From Rachycentron canadum (taxonomy: Eukaryota > Chordata > Actinopteri > Carangiformes > Rachycentridae): a stretch of 64,000 nt of DNA. This document shows, one piece after another, positions 34,770-45,360 of the stretch. Position numbers and translations under genes: made by a program. Each line of letters starts with the position of its first letter. Positions within the stretch are counted from its first letter, which is position 1. The stretch lies in contig CM076651.1 of NCBI GenBank assembly GCA_038496675.1, positions 15,884,762-15,948,761 on the forward strand. The letters are read 5' to 3'. The notes under the pieces are model-generated. The model saw only the letters and a list, made by a program, of their open reading frames with translations, ran no database searches and was not told the origin of the DNA.

Positions 34770-35060
34770 TTCCCCTTAGCTACTGTGAAAACATGCAAAT
34801 CCCACCATACCTAAGACAGGGAAGTGCGGCCTTACGTTCTAATTATAATTCGTAATTCCCAAATGAATATTTCCATAATGTCTCCCGAGTGAATTGCTCT
34901 GGCCTTATCACCATAGTGTGAATGTACAGCACAAGGGCATCTGTGTGCATGTCAATGCGGAGATCACCAGATCATTTTCATTGGAGATGGAGCCATCAAA
35001 GGTCATAGCCATCCAAATGACCTAACCTTGCAATGTAACACCTGGGTGTAAAAGTGGACT
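34770..35060. other. CNE-like block (putative regulatory sequence)
   Basis: Unique sequence with ACATGCAAATCCCACC (reverse octamer ATGCAAAT) near 34791, CTAATTATAATTCGTAATTC near 34839 and TCAAAGGTCATAGCCATCC near 34996. There is no open frame of note. Called by texture only. Confidence 0.3.
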
Positions 35061-35749
35061 CATCCTATCTACTGGGATGGGTGTAATGTACCTCTAATGT
35101 ATAAAGTGCGGAAATAAAATAAGAGTTATAGGTTGGTGGAAGAGGTTCAGTGTGGGCTAGAGAATACTGTAACTCTATAGGGTGAAATAGCTGTGTTGGT
35201 ATCACCCGAGGTGACAGGCTATTGCCAAAGTGCTGTATTTGTTGGAACCATTATGAAATAGAGTCTGCGAAAAAGGGCAATATTCAGTTTGAATTGATTC
35301 CCGGAAAACACCAGAAGTGAATATGCTTTCATTTTGATAGTATTACCATGGACAAAATGTGTTGTGTCAGTTTCACCTCACCATTACTTTGCTCCATTAA
35401 GGCAAAACTGACTGATTTTATTTTTGCTCAGTCTATTTTCTGTGATAAAATGAAAATCTGAGAGCTTTATTAAGTCTGAGTGACACCTAAAGCTGAGAGC
35501 CAACAGGAAAATAAGTCATGTGGGATCTAGTTTCAGTTCATTTTTGCTCAATTCCCATCTCCTGATCAAATACTGCACTTTCCAGTAGGGGCCTAATGGG
35601 AGTGTCAAGTTCACAAAGGCCCTCTCTCTTCCTCTGGCTCCATTACCTGATAACTGCACTGGTTTTGGCACTTATTTACACAGAGCGGTTAAGCTAGGCC
35701 TGTGCTGCGCATATTTGTAGCAGGTTGTAATTGAAGCTACATTGAGGCA
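35061..35749. other. Noncoding stretch, nothing recognised
   Basis: AT-rich unique sequence without long open frames, RNA genes or recognisable repeats. Confidence 0.4.
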
Positions 35750-36110
35750 ATTTTATTCATTTCTGCAGATCTTCCCTGCATGTGCTTCCAACTTGCTGTG
35801 GGCACCTACCCATCTCATTTTCTTTATTATTTGAACTGCTCTTTTTAGTGAAGCTTTTGAATGCTGCCCCTCTTTAAGCCAAGCAAACATGACCACTGAT
35901 TTCTTGGGTTCAGGGCCTTTCAAACAACCTTTCAATAAAACAAGCTCAGCTGTGAGACATACAGGATCTCTCATGCTGGGCAGCCCCGCTGGAAATACCC
36001 TCCCTCCTGTTTCAAAGCCATCAGCTTTTGGTTCCCCCAGGAGACCCAGCATTATCCTGCAGGGTTTATTTAAACTTGTTGGGAAGGTCTTGCCTTTTTT
36101 CATACAGTAG
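35750..36110. other. CNE-like block open on both strands
   Basis: A 116-codon minus frame (35753-36103) and a 73-codon plus frame (35889-36110) are both open across the block. Neither shows a domain, and no splice sites frame them. Mutual openness on both strands points to few stop trinucleotides in a moderately GC-rich unique block, not to a protein. It may be a regulatory element. Confidence 0.25.
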
Positions 36111-36187
36111 ATTGTATGACATTTAGGAGAACCTCACCACATATGAAACAGATTTAATGTGGCTTATTGATCCAACTATAGATGCCA

Positions 36188-36208
36188 ATTTCCTTTTGAC
36201 AGGTAAGT
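36188..36208 (+). promoter_or_regulatory. Recursive-splice-site-like motif (abutted 3' and 5' splice sites)
   Basis: The sequence TTTCCTTTTGACAG is followed directly by GTAAGT (junction between 36202 and 36203). A pyrimidine tract plus AG fused to a consensus donor is the defining pattern of zero-length recursive splice sites, which in vertebrates occur in very long introns. It is on the same strand as the exon candidates at 1050 and 30845. The pattern is seen; splicing is inferred. Confidence 0.35.
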
Positions 36209-38705
36209 GGTGACAAGTTTTTGATTTGGTCTGCGTGGTGCTGGCCTTGCTAGGCCTGCTGATCAACAGTCAGTGGCATAGGTATATGATGGTGGATGCT
36301 GAGATGTCCAGGAGGCCCGCTGTGTTTGCGAGACTTTTAGCACTTTGCGAGTGACAGTGACCTGAAAAGTGAGAGGAGAAGCAGGAGGTTAAAGGAAGGA
36401 GAAAGACAAATAAGGATGACAATGGCAATATTTTCATTCCCATACAAATCTACAGGAAAAGACATGGCTCTCAAAGCTGTCGCATTTGACCACTTCCTGC
36501 TTTAGTGTCACACTTTGACATGTGTTATTTTCATTCATTTGTGTGGACAATGTGTCCATTCAGGCTGCTATATTGTATCACCCTATATAGAGATGTATTA
36601 CTGAATGCAGGAACTTGCAGTGCATCCTTTTTGTAATCACTCCTCTTTAACTGCCTCTTAAATCGTCCAACTGGTCAGTCTGAGTGTGTTACTTTTTTGT
36701 ACCATCTTGGGAGGACAGCTATGCTTTGGCTGAGACATTATTGGTCCATTAAACTGCAGCCCCTCCCTCTCTCAAGCACTTTCAGTTCTGTATAAATGCA
36801 TCGGAATCACTTCTACAGGGGTGGTGGTGCAAAAAGACCACTGGAAAGGCTACTTATTCTCTTAATGATGTCTTGTCCTTTTAAAAGTCGTCTTCTTCAT
36901 TCACAAATGGATGAGTACGGCAGCGGAGCACCCCAGGGACTGAGGTCATACCAAGCTTCTTGTTCCAGTACAGGAAGTTACTTTGTATGAAAGGAGGCAG
37001 GACAGTTTGTGTTGAAAGTTGAATTTGTTGCAGGGTGGTGGGGGAGTGCAGAGCCACATATCACATCGTAATTATTAGGGGGTGCTTTATTTGGTTAGTT
37101 GATTAGTCTGCTTCCTACTAATAGCTGTGGCAGGAGAAACACTGTAAACATATTATTCATGTTTTTGGATAAATCCATCACCTTTAACTGACAGACAGGA
37201 AAAATCTTCATTATGAGTGGCCAAGGTTTCTCATGTGAGTGGACAAAAAGATGTGTCCATTTGCAAACTGGACATGAAACGACCAACACTCACTAGTTAT
37301 GGTTAGTGTCATTGTTGCATGATTGAGTGAAATCGAAAAGATTTGGACAAACAGTTAAATGTATTGAGTTAAGATTTGGAGTGCTTAAGCTGAGGGAGTC
37401 ACTCATTAGTGAAAAACTCGTTTCATGAGGCTTTTTTTGTAGAACAACACAAATGCTCGTTCGTAAGTAAAACACACATTGTTGTCTTCAACAACTACAA
37501 AAAAATTACACTCTAAATGCAAAACACTGTACTATGCCCTGTTAATAATGAATTCATTTTCATTTATAACAACTAAATATTTGGGGGACAACAGCCTATT
37601 TACCTCAATGAGTATCCCCACAATAACAAAATGATACCACCAATGTCTATTCTGTCACATTTGTAAATGATACCATTTCCCTTTATCTGACTCAGGTGAA
37701 TCAGACATACACAAAACTCCAATTGATCATTTAATCAATAAATATCTGCTTTGATGAAACACTTTGAAAGCACCACAAGATATATATTGCATAATATGTA
37801 TGCTATTTTGTTGTTTTGTTGTTTTTGATCAATATACTTTATTTGGAGAAAAGAGTAACTTAACACTGACTGAAAAATTTAAAAATACAAAGAAATTTCC
37901 ATGACTTTTCCAATTAAACTGAACACACTGTGAGTTTTGGAAGTGAGTGTGAGGAGTAGTGCTGACACAGTGCTAGAAAATACCGCTGGAGATTTACAAT
38001 ATAACTCAATTTCTTTCTTTCAATCCCAGCACCTTTGGGTTGCCTACAAGCACACATCAAGCGGGTGAGGTGTAGTCAGTGATATACATGACACGCGTCT
38101 CCAAGGACCCTTTGATTTGTATAATATCCTTCAGACAAGGTCATAGCAGTGCCTACGTCTTTGAAGATAGAGGAAAGAGACCATGTTCCCCCTTCATTGT
38201 GCCTGTGGAATAGAACAAACGTGAGATCACGGTGTCGAGGGGGCTTCCACTCTTCAAAGTTGATATGAATCAGACATGAAATGATTCAGATAAAGTGATA
38301 GTTATCTTGATTCCTGGTGCCATCCGTTGAATAGACAGAGTAATGTGCGGGGAAGCTGAATAGCTGTGTTTTAGTGTGAAATCCTAGGGAAACGTATCCA
38401 TCTGGTGTATGAATAATTTAGGCTGCTCAAGTTGGTTCCTGTTGCTGTTGTGTTTGCGCTCAGCTTTCTCTCTCGGCTCAGCACCCCCACCACCACCCGT
38501 CCTGCCTCCTTGACATCACTCCTGAGACTTGTTTGTGATGCTTAAAGGGAAGTTGGGCCACATGAGGAATCGTGGGGAGGAGAGACTCCCTTTCCCTCTC
38601 TGCTGTGCTTTCTGTCTCCCTTCTTCTGTCTTCCCTAGATCTACACAAAACCTCAGATAAACAGTGTAACACCAAACGTGACACATATTCCATCACACAC
38701 ACCGA
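36209..38705. other. Noncoding stretch, nothing recognised
   Basis: AT-rich unique DNA with short open frames only. The 121-codon minus frame at 38478-38843 runs through the CA microsatellite and is spurious. No RNA gene or exon pair was supported. Confidence 0.4.
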
Positions 38706-38732
38706 ACACACACACACACACACACACACACA
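38706..38732. repeat. (CA)n microsatellite
   Basis: Pure CA array. It is responsible for Thr/His or Cys/Val runs in overlapping spurious frames. Confidence 0.95.
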
Positions 38733-39030
38733 GTGGCAAACTATATGTGGAGACACTGTAGATGTGGAATAACTGTAGACATGCTCTGTTCTAAACATAC
38801 AGTACACCTTACAACCTTTGAAGTTTGAAAGCTTGGATTTCAATAATTAAAATCTGATCATTAGTGTGCACTGAACATTGTGTTAATAAGACTGGGTGTG
38901 ACCGGTAATAGATTTTTACGTGGCACTCATAAATGCATTATGCAGCACTTAACAGAGATGCATCAGAGTTGGTGAAAGTTCTTGCAAAGAACATAAGTGT
39001 TGGGAGTTTAAAATGGATTCAAAATACTGA

Positions 39031-39058
39031 ATTGCCCTAGACCCCTGTCTAGGGCAAT
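39031..39058. repeat. Perfect 12-bp inverted repeat (hairpin)
   Basis: ATTGCCCTAGAC and GTCTAGGGCAAT are exact reverse complements separated by the four bases CCCT. The right arm abuts an 11-C run and a CA microsatellite. In either strand it would fold into a stable stem-loop. There is no flanking evidence for a terminator, microRNA or transposon end, so its origin is unknown. Confidence 0.9.
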
Positions 39059-39093
39059 CCCCCCCCCCCACTCACACACACACACACACACTC
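39059..39093. repeat. Poly-C plus (CA)n tract
   Basis: Eleven C residues followed by a CA array of about 22 bp, directly next to the hairpin at 39031-39058. Confidence 0.93.
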
Positions 39094-39412
39094 TCTTTCG
39101 TATACAATTTCAATCATAATTACAATTACACAACTGCACACTCACAGTTATAAACCAAATTTGCACATGCGTCTGCAAGAAAACATGTTCTGACAAAAGA
39201 AGGCAGAAGTGTTTGTGGACACATACAAGACACGCAAACATGCAAATCCACTAATACACCAGGCCAGCTATACTTGCCCTGCATTGATTAATTTATTGTA
39301 AAAATGCAAACATGCTCAGGTTGAGTTGTGTCCTCTGGTGTAATCCAGTCCCTGTCTTTAAAGGAACCAGTCAGGATGAGGGGGGTGGCACTGAGGAATA
39401 GGAGGAGGGAAA

Positions 39413-39415
<3 letters not shown>

Positions 39416-39457
<42 letters not shown>

Positions 39458-39465
39458 AGGGAGGG
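39416..39465. repeat. (GA)n / (GGGA)n purine tract
   Basis: GA dinucleotides grade into GGGA repeats, giving a long uninterrupted purine strand that could form triplex DNA. It borders the CNE-like block to the right. Confidence 0.95.
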
Positions 39466-39609
39466 ATGAGGGGGATGTGACAGGCCCTTGGAATCTCAAC
39501 CTCTCTCTCCTGGCGCCCGCACTAATCAACCCCTGTAATTTATGCAGAAAATATGATTTATATTTAATTTCACTACACTTGCATTGTTAATTTGAGATGT
39601 AATTAACGC

Positions 39610-39623
39610 GTCGCCACGGCAAC
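39610..39623 (+). promoter_or_regulatory. RFX X-box candidate 1
   Basis: GTCGCC-AC-GGCAAC fits the bipartite X-box (GTNRCC, two-base spacer, GGYAAC) recognised by RFX winged-helix factors, which control ciliary and neural genes. The half-sites are near-palindromic. The motif is seen; binding is inferred. Confidence 0.4.
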
Positions 39624-39710
39624 TAATTTCTCAATGCCGTAAATTATCACCGCCTTTTCATCAAAATTCAGTTACTTTGGCTCCTGTGTGCACTGTTGTG
39701 ATGCAATTAG

Positions 39711-39724
39711 GTTACCAGGGCAAC
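39711..39724 (+). promoter_or_regulatory. RFX X-box candidate 2
   Basis: GTTACC-AG-GGCAAC, a second X-box match in the same orientation, 101 bp downstream of the first. Two such matches so close together are unlikely by chance in a window of this size. Confidence 0.4.
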
Positions 39725-39838
39725 CCCAAAGTGTTAATTTTCTTTTGTTATATTGCAGCGAGGCAGAAGTTTTTATACCACAAGTCATATTCACTTTTTT
39801 TGGTGAACAAAGAACTTGGATTATTTTTTCTTACTTGA

Positions 39839-39857
39839 GTAAAAAAAAAAAAAAAAA
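39839..39857. repeat. Poly-A run
   Basis: An A homopolymer with no flanking target duplication visible. It supplies the lysine run of a spurious plus frame. Confidence 0.9.
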
Positions 39858-40165
39858 GGGGGTGGATGGGCAGAGGTGTTAAACGATGCTTGTGGAACAT
39901 GCTGCTCATGAACACAAGTATACAACACTGCTTGCTGCTCTCCCCGGCACTTGTTATACTGTTGTGAGGTGAGCTAATTTATTGCTGAGAATTCTCTGCT
40001 ATTGCAAGTAAAGGTGTTTCAAAGTTGTCCTTTGGGAAAGGGCATATTTGTCAAAGGGAATCTATATAAATGAGAAATGTGTTCATTGTTCAAATTTAAG
40101 AGAGCTCGGTCTTTCTCCCTCCAGCAGCCCCCTTTCCTCTTTCTCATTCTGTCTGATACATACAA

Positions 40166-40175
40166 ACACATGCAC

Positions 40176-40225
<50 letters not shown>

Positions 40226-40248
40226 ACACATGCACGCACACACACACC
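40166..40248. repeat. (CA)n microsatellite, interrupted
   Basis: A long CA array with a few TG, CG and GA interruptions. The 122-codon plus frame and 78-codon minus frame over it are translations of the repeat. Confidence 0.95.
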
Positions 40249-40289
40249 ACAGCACATTTTCAGTACTCTCACTCTTTTTATTCCCCCAA

Positions 40290-40730
40290 CAGTGGCTGTG
40301 AAATGACTCGATATTTTAATCAACTGTATCTAATTTGCACTCCAGCAGAAGATAGGGCCACATGTGTGCTGTTGTTGCCCTGGCTGGCACTGAGTATGCC
40401 CACCGGATGGCTCTGAGCCGCCCTGGATTGCCACGCTTGCCTGTCTCTGTGGCCCACTCGGCCCGTCCGTCTCCATTCCATCCCCCCTTAGCTAGTCTTC
40501 AGTGGAAATATCAGGTCATTGGCTGCTAAGCTCTGGTTAACTGCAAAGGTAATTAAATTTGTAAGCAGGCTTTTTGAATCTTTTTAGCCTCTTCGGTAAT
40601 ACCGGCAGGGATTACAGCATTTTTGAAGCACAGCTCTATTTTGACGCTCCGGTAGAAAGGGGCCAAGTCCCAGTGACCACAGACGGTTCACAACAGGCAC
40701 AGCCCTAACAGTCTGACAGATTCAGAGCCA
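40290..40730. other. CNE-like block (putative regulatory sequence)
   Basis: Unique sequence, GC-rich in the centre (about 40400-40480, with roughly six CpGs), followed by AAAGGTAATTAAATTTG near 40545 and GGTAATACCGGC near 40593. No usable open frame beyond the microsatellite-derived one. Called by texture only. Confidence 0.3.
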
Positions 40731-41859
40731 TGACGTCTTCTTTACTGTAGCAATACACAGCTAGCAATGTCGGGAATAATGGTTGGTTATTACAAAGAGC
40801 AGCTTCACCAGCCAAATGGAAAAATGCACCTCTGGGTTAATGTGTATGTGTGTACACACGTTGCAATATTTTGTCTAAAATAGTCAACACAAGGTTATTT
40901 ATTATTCAATGCCCAATGGCTACATCAAAGACTGGTCACCTAACATAAAGCCAATATGTTCATTTTTACTTGTGTCCTTAAGATTTTCATTGCCGTTGCC
41001 ACTGTACTGATTTGTCTCATTTGTGGTAGTTAAGAGGAGTCTACTGTGAAGTGGAAGATCCCTTTTTCATCCCACGATATTGTCCCTGCTGACTTTAAAC
41101 AACAGTTTGACATTATTTGCAAAGACAGTATAATATGAGAGGATTCAGTGTACACCCTGTAGAGGGGGACCATGGGGAGAGCCACTTTTTAAAAAGCCTG
41201 TTTCTCACAATGACTCATTAGATTTTTTTCATTTTGCCTGTTTTAAACCATTACTTATTGCAAAAGGAGTGACACTGGTTCCCGTGTAGGTAACATGACA
41301 GTTTTTTGATTGTAAAAGGAAGCTCCAGTGCTTTGATCCCTCCCTGTCTGAGCTTTTAACTATAGATTAACTCCACCTCAGACTTTAAAACAAGCATGCA
41401 CTCGTTTTAGTCATCACACCTATGCAAGTACCAGGCATTATGAAGAAACACATAAAATCTAAAATGTATTTCGTAATATTCAGAACGGCAATGTGCAGCA
41501 TATTCTGCCTTATCCAAAGTAGCAAACAGCAGCACTGTATAATTCTGAGGCAAAGTTAGAAGCTTGACTGTCTTTCTTTGAAAGAAAGTAACTAAAAGTC
41601 ATTTGTTGACTGATGTCAAACTTTGTCTAAATAACAATTAGAAGTCACAATGACACTGAACTTCCTAATCAAAAGCAGTGTAATAGGACATCTAACCTGT
41701 CTGGTATGTCTGGCAAGTCTTGATTAAGGCAACATATTCAAAATATTCTTGCTATTGTCCTGGTGGATGAAATGTACGAGTGTAAAGAAAGGTCATCAAC
41801 GAAGTTTTTATGTAACTCACTCTGTAAAAACACTAAGTTGATTAGACTTGTTTATTTAT
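40731..41859. other. Noncoding stretch, nothing recognised
   Basis: AT-rich unique DNA. A short palindrome CTTTCTTTGAAAGAAAG sits near 41571-41587. No gene, exon pair or RNA gene supported. Confidence 0.4.
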
Positions 41860-42135
41860 TCGGGTCCAAAAGAGTATTTGCTTTTGTCGCATTTATTCCC
41901 ATTTTGCCAGCACAAGGGGCCTTGGAAGACGAGTTACCAAGGAACACAAAATTTTAATTAGTGTATTTTAATCATTCAGGCTTTTCAAGCTAATCCACAG
42001 ACCCCTGAGAATTCCCAAGATGCAGCTCTGTGCTGCTTTACCATTTATTGTTGAGTCTATTATAATTACTGTTAGCAGGTGGGGGCAGGGAGACGTTTAT
42101 TATGTTTTTCCATCTTTATTATAATTACTAGAAAA
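41860..42135. other. CNE-like block (putative regulatory sequence)
   Basis: TTTTAATTAGTGTATTTTAA near 41952 and two copies of TTATAATTACT (near 42059 and 42118) lie in unique sequence with no gene. Only a 64-codon frame enters it. Low-confidence call by texture. Confidence 0.25.
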
Positions 42136-44225
42136 AAATGAAAGGATGCTGTTTCATTAAGTTTAGAGATGATGCCATTTTCCCCCTGTTTTTCCCCTCA
42201 ATCTCCTTCCTGCCTTTGTTCCATAATGCTATTGTGCTGGCTTTCATTCCAGGGCTTTCATACGTTGCACAGCTTTGTCAGAAAAAAAACAACAAAAAGA
42301 AACAGATCTCTTATTAAGAACAGAAGAGGGGAAAGATGGTCTTAAAGAACTTCATTTCTGAGACAGTTTTCCTCTTTCTTTTTTTTTTTCAAATCCAAGC
42401 AGTGCTCTGAGAATGAAGTTGATGCATCCTCTGAAACACAATTGTTTAATAGAGTTGGACTGGGATCAGAACAGAAATGCAAAAAATAGAATATGTTTGC
42501 CTCTCTTCCACACTCATCAGTAATGAAAGATAAGAGGACTGCAGTAAATCTTTAAGCCCCATGCTTTTGGTGCTCTGCTGGGATTTTAGCATCTTCTAGG
42601 AATATTTTATGTTTGTCTTTTTGTTTATGTATTTTTTTTTTTTTTTGCTACTCCTTCTTCCTCTTAAGTCCCAAATGCAATCAGACAGCTGAAGTTTTGA
42701 ACCAAATAAATTTTGTTTTAGCCGTTGGATAACTTTTTGTATCCATAGTTGTGGTACTTCTAGGTTCGAATATACGGCCAACCACTAACAATCCTGCTTT
42801 TGAAATGAAGAGAGGGTTTTAAACTGAACATGGCCTTATTCATGACAGAGGAAACATGCTTCAGTGGACGCCATATTGGTTGACTAGTTGATCGGAACTT
42901 GTAGTATGGTTATGCTGGAGTCAACTACATCGCATAAAGCTTGCTATCATTTCAATGTCTGTCAAGGGCACCATTTTGGCAATGGATCTCATCAATTTTC
43001 TTAAGTGGGGAGATCTGAAGCTGTCACTTGGCTAGAAAGCACCATACTAAAAAACTTTATTTCGGAATGACGTTGTTAGACTTCCAGTCATGTGAATTGA
43101 TATTATGCTGTAAGTCTTTTTTCATAAACACCTGAAAGATAAAATTTATTTGAATTAGCATGTTGCTGTTGATACAACCACATGTGAAAACTGCAGGTTT
43201 AAACGAGTCTTCAAGATCATTCAACATAGTTTTGCACACCATCTGTTCATAAAAGCAAAGTTGAAACAGCAATATTTCATTTATTTATTTATTACCCAGC
43301 AGCAATGATGTGCCATTTCTGTACGATTACCACAAGTCAGGACAAGTGAGTCTTTACTGCAAAGAGGCAAACACACAGATTCGCTTCTATCATTTAATTT
43401 TGAATTTACTTTGTAAAGGAACAGCATATGGTTTTTGTATGTGCACCGTTACGTTTTATCTTTATTGGTTGTATTTGATCTGATGACTAAAGAGAAAGAT
43501 TAACACCTGTTGCAACTGCTTCAGTTAAACAAAAATGTTTTACTAAGACACTTCATGTTGATTTTTCCTTTATGCCTGTGTGTATATGATTCATAACATC
43601 TGAGAAGTGATATATTAAACAGTTTAATGGTGAAGGCTTATATGAGCGTCCAGTCTGTGCTGATGATTTAACTAATATTAAAGCAAGAAATGGGTATTCC
43701 CCTTGACTGAGAAGCTGTTTCACATGTTCTACAGTACATGGCTGTGAGATAAGCTCTCTTTCAATTTGCCTCTTAAATACAAGATTTTATGTTTTCCAGA
43801 GAAATTGGCATATACGTACTGTAAGTACTGCATGTCTCCAGAGCACAGCCACTACTACTACACAACTAACAGCTATTGCTCTTATTATGTGGACGAGCAG
43901 CATTTCCACTGGTGGCTAGCCGCTAGACAGTTGTACAGCTAATGTGCTAGTTGGCTGGCAGTTGCTGGCCAATAAGCAGCACTCTCTGCAGCAACTTCAA
44001 CCGCTGCCTTTTTTGCGTTTCTTAATTAAGTGTTGCACTAATCTATAATGTCCACTGATCTCTGTACATTGTTTGTGTTTCTGGCACAGAGAAACGCCGC
44101 CTATGTTTCGTGTGTGTGGTGGCTGTGCCGCTGTAAGTGGACTGTAAGTGGACAATGACTCTGTGGCTGAAAAGTGAAGCCAATACGGCAGTGCCTCCAT
44201 GACCATCACAGGGCAACTCCACTGG
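42136..44225. other. Noncoding stretch, part possibly repeat-derived
   Basis: Contains a T-run near 42631-42646. The block at about 43850-44160 has GCTAGC/TAGCTAATGTGCTAG-type words and a tandem CTGTAAGTGGA pair (44132-44152) that look transposon-derived, but no family is assignable. No gene seen. Confidence 0.35.
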
Positions 44226-44843
44226 TTACAGGTCAGATTATATCGAAGTCTATGGGAAAATGGCCCAACTTTTCACTCAATTTATTAGCTCAGTAAATGT
44301 TTTCTTAATGAGTTTAAGTCTTCTTCCATACAGCCTGATGTTCATCTTTTAAATTATGGTCCCATTTAGAGGACAATAGACACTAAAGCAGACTATGCAT
44401 TAGGGGGTGGCTACCCCGTGATTGACAGACTCCACCAGAAATGGCGACCTGCCTGACAATCAGCATAGAGCAGGTCAGATCCACCCCGCACTCCTCCTCA
44501 GCTCCACCTTTTCCTCCAAAATGGTTTATTCTGGTTTCAAAAAAGCAAGTTGACAACAACGAAATCAGAGACTGAAGTCCTCAAAACGGCAGTTCACAAA
44601 CCAGTGGGTGACGTCACGGCGGGTTGCCCCTTGGTTGCTGAACTGTGTTTGCAGGCTACTCAAACGATCTGGTCTCCACATGCAGCTGCTAAAATGGCTA
44701 AAAATATATTAATATTTTATCATGTCTGTGACTTATTGAGATTCAGCCTATACATAGACAACTATAGTAAAAGTTGTCAGTTTTATGTGATGTTGCTGGT
44801 ATCACGCCAACAATGTCACACATGAAAAATAGGTGAGTCACCC
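44226..44843. mobile_element. Probable interspersed repeat (non-autonomous DNA transposon-like)
   Basis: Several phrases match a fish interspersed repeat as I remember it: GTCTATGGGAAAATGGCC, ATGGTCCCATTTAGAGGACA, GGGGGTGGCTACCCCGTGAT with GATTGACAG, CTCCACCTTTTCCTCC and CAAACCAGTGGGTGACGTCA. The right edge AGGTGAGTCACCCTTTAAC resembles a known terminus. A 91-codon frame inside has no domain. Boundaries are approximate and the family name is not known to me. It supports a ray-finned fish source. Confidence 0.45.
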
Positions 44844-45099
44844 TTTAACTAGTGTACTTCAAAAATTCATTCCTTTAGAGCAGATTTACATTCAGGATTA
44901 CAGTCAATTCTAGTGCCAAGCAAATCTGATTTCATTCCTACTTATGAGATTTCATATTGCAGTTGACCTTTACTCCCCTTAAATCAGCCTGCTGGACTTG
45001 AAACTGCCCTCTCCCAATCCATTTCTGAAATTCTTCAAGCTTCACTGTGCACTTAGCACCACATCATGGCTCTATTCTGGGATGTTTTTGAGGGCAGAA
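44844..45099. other. Noncoding stretch, nothing recognised
   Basis: Short unique segment between the repeat copy and the next CNE-like block, without open frames of note. Confidence 0.4.
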
Positions 45100-45360
45100 A
45101 GGAGAGAAGAGCAGGCAGTGATGTCAAGTGGATATTTTTCGTGTTTTCATGAAAAATTCCACATCTTCGCATGAGGTGGCTTTCAGGAAAAAAAGAGATA
45201 TATTTCAGGACAGGTCCTGTGAAAAAATAATTAATAGACCTTTGAAGTGTGAAAGGCCATCCTAATGCAATTATAGAGTCTTTGTGAAGTGTCAGGATTT
45301 TGGAATTATAAAATCACTCTGGATTGGCAGCAGTAATTATGGTGGGTGCAAGAGAAATTC
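45100..45360. other. CNE-like block (putative regulatory sequence)
   Basis: GAAAAAATAATTAATAGACC near 45221, CTAATGCAATTATAG near 45262 and GCAGTAATTATGG near 45329 in unique sequence without open frames. Low-confidence texture call. Confidence 0.25.

Larger units (their letters stand above)
39470..39740. other. CNE-like block with two RFX X-boxes
   Basis: Unique sequence containing TGTAATTTATGCAG near 39533, TGTTAATTTGAGATGTAATT near 39586 and CCGTAAATTATCACC near 39637, together with two X-box matches described separately. No open frame of note. This is one of the best candidates for a real regulatory element, although conservation could not be tested. Confidence 0.4.

Noticed and set aside
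38478..38843. 121-codon minus frame
   Set aside because: It reads through the CA array and a pyrimidine-rich segment; nothing recognisable remains outside them.
40019..40416. Frames of 74-122 codons rich in Thr/His or Cys/Val
   Set aside because: They are direct translations of the CA microsatellite at 40166-40248.
42763..42776. tRNA B-box-like GGTTCGAATA, and similar words near 24391 and 56073
   Set aside because: The B-box consensus is incomplete at each site, and no A box or cloverleaf could be found upstream.
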